Positions 60,104-64,000 of a DNA stretch of 64,000 nt are shown one piece after another. Within the stretch, counting starts at the first letter, position 1. Every line of letters begins with the position of its first letter. The notes below the pieces were generated by a model. It searched no databases, was not told the origin of the DNA, and saw only the letters and a program-made list of their open reading frames with translations. The DNA lies in contig NZ_JAKRFI010000003.1 in assembly GCF_022348165.1 (NCBI RefSeq), forward strand, positions 186,001-250,000, in the 5' to 3' direction. The DNA is from Halomonas sp. McH1-25. GTDB lineage: Bacteria; Pseudomonadota; Gammaproteobacteria; Pseudomonadales; Halomonadaceae. The position numbers were made by a program, and so were the translations under genes.

Positions 60104-60874
60104 CTACCATCCCCCGGATGCGCCTCCGCCTCCGAAGCCGCCCCCACCTCCGCCGAAGCCGCCGCCCCCGCCGAAGCCACCACCGCCACCGCCACCGCCA
60201 CGGCCTAGCGCGGCGCCTAGAAGAGCACCGGTAAGAATACCGCCTCGACCGCGGCCACCACGGCCGCCCCCGCCACGCACCAGAGCCATGACGATGACAA
60301 ACATGACGAAGAAGAGGACCGACATAGGCCCTTCACGAGGTTCGGGGGCGCTCTCCCTGGCCGCCGGACCCTGGCCTTCCAATGGCTCGCCACCCAGCAC
60401 CTGGATTATCGCTTCCGTAGCTTGGGTGATGCCCTGCTCATAATCTCCCTGCCGAAAGGCAGGCGAAATGATGCGATTGATGATCAGCGAGGCTTGTGCA
60501 TCGGTGAGGCGTCCTTCGAGGCCATAGCCGACCTCGATACGTATCGCCCGCTCATCCATCGCAACGATCAGCAGCGCCCCGTTATCCTCTCCTTCCTGGC
60601 CGATGCCCCACTGTCGACCTAGTTGATAGCCGTACTCTTCGATGGCTTGCCCTTGAAGGTCCGGCAGGGTGACGACCACGACCTGCTCAGTCGTGGCCTG
60701 CTCATGGGCTGCCAGCATCTGAGTCAAACGTGACTCGGTCTGGCTATCGAGGATTTCGGCCTGATCGACGACACGGCCAGTCAACTCGGGGAACTCGGGC
60801 GTTTGCTGTGCCTGTGCGCCTAACGCACATACCAGCAACAGCCAACACGGTATCAGGCGTAGACAACGAGTCAT
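60104..60874 (-). CDS. Secreted TPM-domain protein with glycine-rich tail (YgcG-like)
   Basis: A 256-residue protein. The signal peptide is about 1-22 (LLLVCALGAQA). The TPM domain is about 25-170 (LTGRVVDQAEILDSQTESRL, LGRQWGIGQEGEDNGALLIVAMDERAIRIEVGYGLEG). A C-terminal membrane segment (SVLFFVMFVIVMALV) is followed by a tail made largely of glycine with phenylalanine and a final W. This is the standard form of YgcG/DUF2207-like TPM proteins found beside lemA. The start codon lies immediately before the lemA stop region (adjacent genes, no spacer). Confidence 0.88.
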   Translation of the reverse strand: MTRCLRLIPCWLLLVCALGAQAQQTPEFPELTGRVVDQAEILDSQTESRLTQMLAAHEQATTEQVVVVTLPDLQGQAIEEYGYQLGRQWGIGQEGEDNGALLIVAMDERAIRIEVGYGLEGRLTDAQASLIINRIISPAFRQGDYEQGITQATEAIIQVLGGEPLEGQGPAARESAPEPREGPMSVLFFVMFVIVMALVRGGGGRGGRGRGGILTGALLGAALGRGGGGGGGGFGGGGGFGGGGGGFGGGGASGGW

Positions 60875-61531
60875 CTAGAACTCCACCTGAGGCGCCTGTT
60901 CGGCATTGTCTGCCGTCGCCTCGAAGTTTTCGCGCAGGGGCATATCACTGTAAAGCACGCTGTGCCAGATGCGCCCCGGGAAGGTGCGTATTTCGGTGTT
61001 ATAGCGCTCGACGGCTTGAATGAAATCACGGCGGGCGACAGCGATCCGGTTCTCGGTCCCTTCAAGCTGCGATTGCAGGGTCAGGAAGTTTTCGTTCGAG
61101 CGAAGTTCAGGGTAACGCTCCGAGACCGCCATCAGGCGACTCAGCGCACCGGTCAGTTCACCCTGTGCCTCCTGGAAACGCCGAAGCTGCTCCGGATCGT
61201 CCAGGGAATCCGCATCGATCTGTATGGATGTGGCCCGAGACCGCGCCTCCATCACTTCCGTCAATGTTTCCCGCTCTTGCTCGGCATAACCACGAACCGT
61301 CTCGACCAGATTGGGGACCAGATCGGCTCGACGCTGGTATTGGTTTTCCACCTGCGCCCATGCAGATTTTACCTGCTCGTCGTAGCTTGGGATGTTATTG
61401 ATGCCGCATCCCGTCAACATCGTTATCAGCAGGATCAGGACGACCAGCCGCCAAGCCTGGACTTGTGATAGTAGTGCACGTTCGATCCGCATGATTCGTT
61501 TCGTCCTTGTCAGAGAATCATCAGCCATCAC
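60875..61531 (-). CDS. lemA: LemA-family lipoprotein
   Basis: A LemA protein of about 205-218 residues. A hydrophobic segment ends in the lipobox LTGC (LILLITMLTGCG), so it is probably lipid-anchored. The core has VENQYQRRADLVPNLVETVRGYAEQERETL and ends with a YNTEIRTFPGRIWHSVLY segment, the family hallmarks. LemA folds as a long helical bundle; its role is unclear. First gene of a three-gene operon with two TPM proteins. The start may be 61492 (ATG closer to the hydrophobic segment) rather than 61531. Confidence 0.9.
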   Translation of the reverse strand: MMADDSLTRTKRIMRIERALLSQVQAWRLVVLILLITMLTGCGINNIPSYDEQVKSAWAQVENQYQRRADLVPNLVETVRGYAEQERETLTEVMEARSRATSIQIDADSLDDPEQLRRFQEAQGELTGALSRLMAVSERYPELRSNENFLTLQSQLEGTENRIAVARRDFIQAVERYNTEIRTFPGRIWHSVLYSDMPLRENFEATADNAEQAPQVEF

Positions 61532-61654
61532 AGTACATGTCCACTCTCGGAAGGAAAAGCGCTGCGAGTACGAAGCCAGGTGATGCGAGCCTGACTTACG
61601 GCTAGGCTTGACTTAGTGCTGGCCCATTTCCATACAACTTTGAAAGGACTCGTC

Positions 61655-62563
61655 ATGGAAGATGACTCCCCTCTCGACTGCCTGATCATCGGCGCAGGCC
61701 CGGCCGGTCTGACTGCCGGAATCAACCTGAGCCGTTTCTTCAGGAATATTCGCATCATCGATGCCGGCTACAGCCGCGCTTCGCTGATTCCCTGTACGCA
61801 TAACTACCCTGGCTTTCCTGAGGGCATCAACGGTAATGCCCTACTGGAACAGCTCAGGAAACAACTTCGGATCAATGGCGGCCAAGTCCATCAGGGAGAG
61901 GTTCTTAGCCTGCAACGTGCCGATAACGGCGATTTCCTGGCACATACCCCCACCGATGTCATTCGGGCCCGAACGGTGCTGCTCGCCACCGGCGTAGTTG
62001 ATGTCGAGCCGGAACTGGAAGGCTTTCAGGCGGTCAAAGAAAAGGCCCTTATCCGCTACTGTCCGATCTGCGATGGTTTCGAATTCACCAACGAGCGGAT
62101 CGGTGTCATTGCTCGGGACGAACATGGCGTGCATGAGTCGGTATTCATCAAGCATTTCAGTGCCGATCTGACCATGGTCGATATCGATGATGGCGCCTTT
62201 CTCGATCAGCGCCTGACCGATCGTCTTTCCCAAGAGAACATCGGCCTCGTCCAGGGATGCGTGGATCGCATCTTCGCTGACGATCGCGATTTCGTGCACG
62301 TACGGATGCAGGATGGCACTGAGCATGTGTTCGACGTGCTTTATTGTGCGTTGGGCACCCGGGTGCGTAGTGCTCTCAGCCGGGAACTTGGCGCACGCCG
62401 CAATGCCGATGACTATTTGATCATCGATGAGCATATGCAGACAGGGATCGAAGGTCTTTATGCTGCGGGTGACATGACCAATCGACTAAGCCAGATCACG
62501 GTTGCCACCGGTCAAGCCGCCATTGCAGCGACCGCCATTCACAACCGGCTGCAGCAGCGATAG
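61655..62563 (+). CDS. Thioredoxin-reductase-like FAD/NAD(P)H oxidoreductase
   Basis: A 302-residue flavoprotein of the thioredoxin reductase family. The FAD motif is LIIGAGPAGLTAG (10-22) and the redox pair is C136-P-I-C139 in RYCPICDGFE. The C-terminal FAD contact is YAAGDMTNRLSQITVATGQAAIAA. The NADPH segment is atypical: IGVIARDEHGVHESVFI replaces the usual GGGxSA pattern, so this is a TrxB-like protein rather than the housekeeping enzyme. Start at ATG 61655 behind GAAAGGA; the frame opens at 61616. It is divergent from lemA. Confidence 0.85.
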   Translation: MEDDSPLDCLIIGAGPAGLTAGINLSRFFRNIRIIDAGYSRASLIPCTHNYPGFPEGINGNALLEQLRKQLRINGGQVHQGEVLSLQRADNGDFLAHTPTDVIRARTVLLATGVVDVEPELEGFQAVKEKALIRYCPICDGFEFTNERIGVIARDEHGVHESVFIKHFSADLTMVDIDDGAFLDQRLTDRLSQENIGLVQGCVDRIFADDRDFVHVRMQDGTEHVFDVLYCALGTRVRSALSRELGARRNADDYLIIDEHMQTGIEGLYAAGDMTNRLSQITVATGQAAIAATAIHNRLQQR

Positions 62564-62568
62564 CTGAA

Positions 62569-62597
62569 AACCGGGCGCGATTACGTCGCGCCCGGTT
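62569..62597. terminator. Hairpin between convergent flavoprotein and aldehyde dehydrogenase genes
   Basis: AACCGGGCGCGA and TCGCGCCCGGTT are perfect 12-bp arms with a 5-nt loop, flanked by AAAA on the left, so the T-run favours termination on the minus strand. It lies just past the flavoprotein stop. Confidence 0.75.
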
Positions 62598-62663
62598 CAT
62601 GCCGCTAGTCAGTTTCAGTCTCCCGCTTAGCTCAAAAGCGGATTGACTCAAAGCCTGACCGGT

Positions 62664-64000
62664 TCAAAAGAAGCCCAATGGGTTGGTGTCATAGCTCACC
62701 AATAGATTCTTGGTTTGCTGGTAATGCTCCAACGCCATCTTGTGTGTCTCCCGCCCGACACCGGATTTCTTGTAGCCGCCAAACGCTGCATGCGCCGGGT
62801 ACTGGTGATAACAATTGGTCCATACACGGCCGGCCTGGATACCCCTTCCCATGCGGAAGGCCAGATTGATGTCGCGGGTCCATACGCCAGCGCCCAGACC
62901 GAACTCCGTATCGTTGGCAATCGCCAGTGCTTCCGCCTCGTCCTTGAAGGTGGTCACGGCGACGACCGGCCCGAAGATCTCTTCCTGGAAGACGCGCATC
63001 TGATTGTTGCCCTTGAGCAGCGTCGGCTGGATGTAGAAGCCCTTGTCATACGCGGGGTCGAAGCTTTCCTTGCCGCCACCGGTCAGGAACTCGGCACCTT
63101 CTTCGCGCGCCACGTCCATATAGGACATGATCTTGTCGAACTGCTCTTGAGACGCTTGGGCGCCGACCTGAACGTCGGTATCCAGTGGATTGCCGCGCTT
63201 GATCAGCTTGGTGCGCTCGAGCACGCGGGACATGAACGCGTCATACATGCTCTCCTGGATCAGCGCACGTGATGGGCAGGTACATACCTCGCCCTGATTG
63301 AAGAACGCCAGCACCATGCCTTCCGCTGCCTTGTCGATGAACTCCGGCTCGGCGTCGAGGATATCGGCGAAGTAGATGTTTGGCGACTTGCCGCCCAGCT
63401 CCACGGTCGACGGAATGATGTTTTCAGCCGCACACTTGAGAATGTGCGACCCCACTGGCGTGGAACCGGTGAAAGCGATCTTGGCGATTCGCTTGCTGGT
63501 GGCCAGCGCCTGCCCGGCCTCGGCGCCATAGCCATTGACGATATTGAGCACGCCTGGCGGCAACAGGTCGCCGATCAGTTCGACCACCTTGAGGATCGAC
63601 ACCGGGGTCTGTTCGGCGGGCTTGAGCACTACGCAGTTGCCAGCGGCCAGTGCCGGGCCAAGTTTCCAGCATGCCATCAGGATCGGAAAGTTCCAGGGAA
63701 TGATCTGGCCCACGACGCCGAGCGGCTCATGGAAATGGTAGGCGACCGTGTTGGCGTCGATATCGGCAGCGGTCCCCTCCTGAGCGCGAATACATCCTGC
63801 GAAATAGCGGAAGTGATCGACGGCAAGCGGCAAGTCGGCGTTCAACGTTTCACGTACCGCCTTGCCGTTATCCCAGGTCTCGGCAACGGCAAGCATCTCC
63901 AGGTTCTGTTCGAGGCGATCGGCGATCTTGAGCAGAATATTGCTGCGCTCTTGTGCTGACGTCTTGCCCCAGGCCGGTGCTGCCTTGTGCGCCGCATCCA
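62664..64000 (-). CDS. Aldehyde dehydrogenase (AldB/ExaC-like), 5' end beyond window
   Basis: About 445 residues are visible; the frame is open to the right edge, so the N-terminal ~60 residues are missing. It has [34 protein letters not shown], the general base in [11 protein letters not shown], and the nucleophile in [16 protein letters not shown]. The GEVCTCPSR form and the C-terminal [19 protein letters not shown] are characteristic of NAD-dependent acetaldehyde/chloroacetaldehyde dehydrogenases of the AldB/ExaC group. Likely role: oxidation of acetaldehyde from alcohol catabolism. Confidence 0.92.
   Translation of the reverse strand, partial: DAAHKAAPAWGKTSAQERSNILLKIADRLEQNLEMLAVAETWDNGKAVRETLNADLPLAVDHFRYFAGCIRAQEGTAADIDANTVAYHFHEPLGVVGQIIPWNFPILMACWKLGPALAAGNCVVLKPAEQTPVSILKVVELIGDLLPPGVLNIVNGYGAEAGQALATSKRIAKIAFTGSTPVGSHILKCAAENIIPSTVELGGKSPNIYFADILDAEPEFIDKAAEGMVLAFFNQGEVCTCPSRALIQESMYDAFMSRVLERTKLIKRGNPLDTDVQVGAQASQEQFDKIMSYMDVAREEGAEFLTGGGKESFDPAYDKGFYIQPTLLKGNNQMRVFQEEIFGPVVAVTTFKDEAEALAIANDTEFGLGAGVWTRDINLAFRMGRGIQAGRVWTNCYHQYPAHAAFGGYKKSGVGRETHKMALEHYQQTKNLLVSYDTNPLGFF

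Noticed and set aside
60104-60200. GGC-rich repetitive stretch that looks like a tandem repeat
   Set aside because: It encodes the glycine-rich tail of the TPM protein; such tails are normal for the family.

Overview
This window looks like the chromosome of a halophilic gammaproteobacterium of the Halomonas type. The evidence is a high-GC genome, a complete ectoine-degradation block in Halomonas order (doeA, doeB, doeX, doeC, doeD, then eutB and eutC), a long BetT-type choline transporter, and protein sequences of Halomonadaceae character. No rRNA, tRNA, CRISPR array, phage or intact insertion sequence was recognised.

Layout. 1-5.1 kb: the end of a TVP38/flavoprotein fusion, then a three-gene PhnD/PhnC/PhnE-type ABC importer, possibly for selenate. 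5.1-10.2 kb: housekeeping and metabolic genes (DUF1440-like membrane protein, haloacid dehalogenase, argC, DUF418 protein, membrane dipeptidase). 10.3-19.1 kb, minus strand: the ectoine-catabolic genes, interrupted between doeX and doeC by an fdhD gene. 19.3-22.7 kb, plus strand: a divergent MocR/EnuR-like regulator, a glyoxylate/hydroxypyruvate reductase and yejK. 22.7-23.2 kb: no protein gene, but a strong candidate for a sigma-54-dependent small RNA. 23.2-25.6 kb: a PfpI/DJ-1 protein, a DUF3108 protein and lysO. 25.6-29.7 kb, minus strand: a three-subunit periplasmic molybdenum hydroxylase (Tat-exported Mo subunit, 2Fe-2S subunit, triheme cytochrome c). 29.9-37.3 kb: an RND efflux pump with its own two-component system and a Spy/CpxP-like periplasmic protein. 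37.4-39.7 kb: betT behind a BetI-like operator.

39.8-55.1 kb is accessory in character: many small regulator/exporter/redox gene pairs (three LysE-type exporters, one MFS transporter, two LysR, one AraC and one MocR regulator) mixed with gene remnants (MarR tail, half of a DMT transporter, LysR tail, DUF523 tail). It also has a lower-GC nucleotidyltransferase gene lying between two copies of a LysR 3' end. 55.1-64 kb returns to core-like genes: D-Ala-D-Ala carboxypeptidase, PAP2 phosphatase, an orphan chemoreceptor behind three TTGTACA-type boxes, a LemA/TPM operon, a thioredoxin-reductase-like flavoprotein and a partial aldehyde dehydrogenase that runs off the right edge.

How it works together. 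DoeA opens the ectoine ring, DoeB deacetylates the product to diaminobutyrate, and DoeD and DoeC take that to aspartate. DoeX and the divergent MocR protein are the obvious local regulators. BetT imports choline, another osmolyte precursor. The most novel-looking items are the putative sigma-54 sRNA, the operator architecture between doeA and the MocR gene, the hairpin enclosing the ribosome-binding site of the Spy-like gene, and the recombination scars at 40-43 kb.
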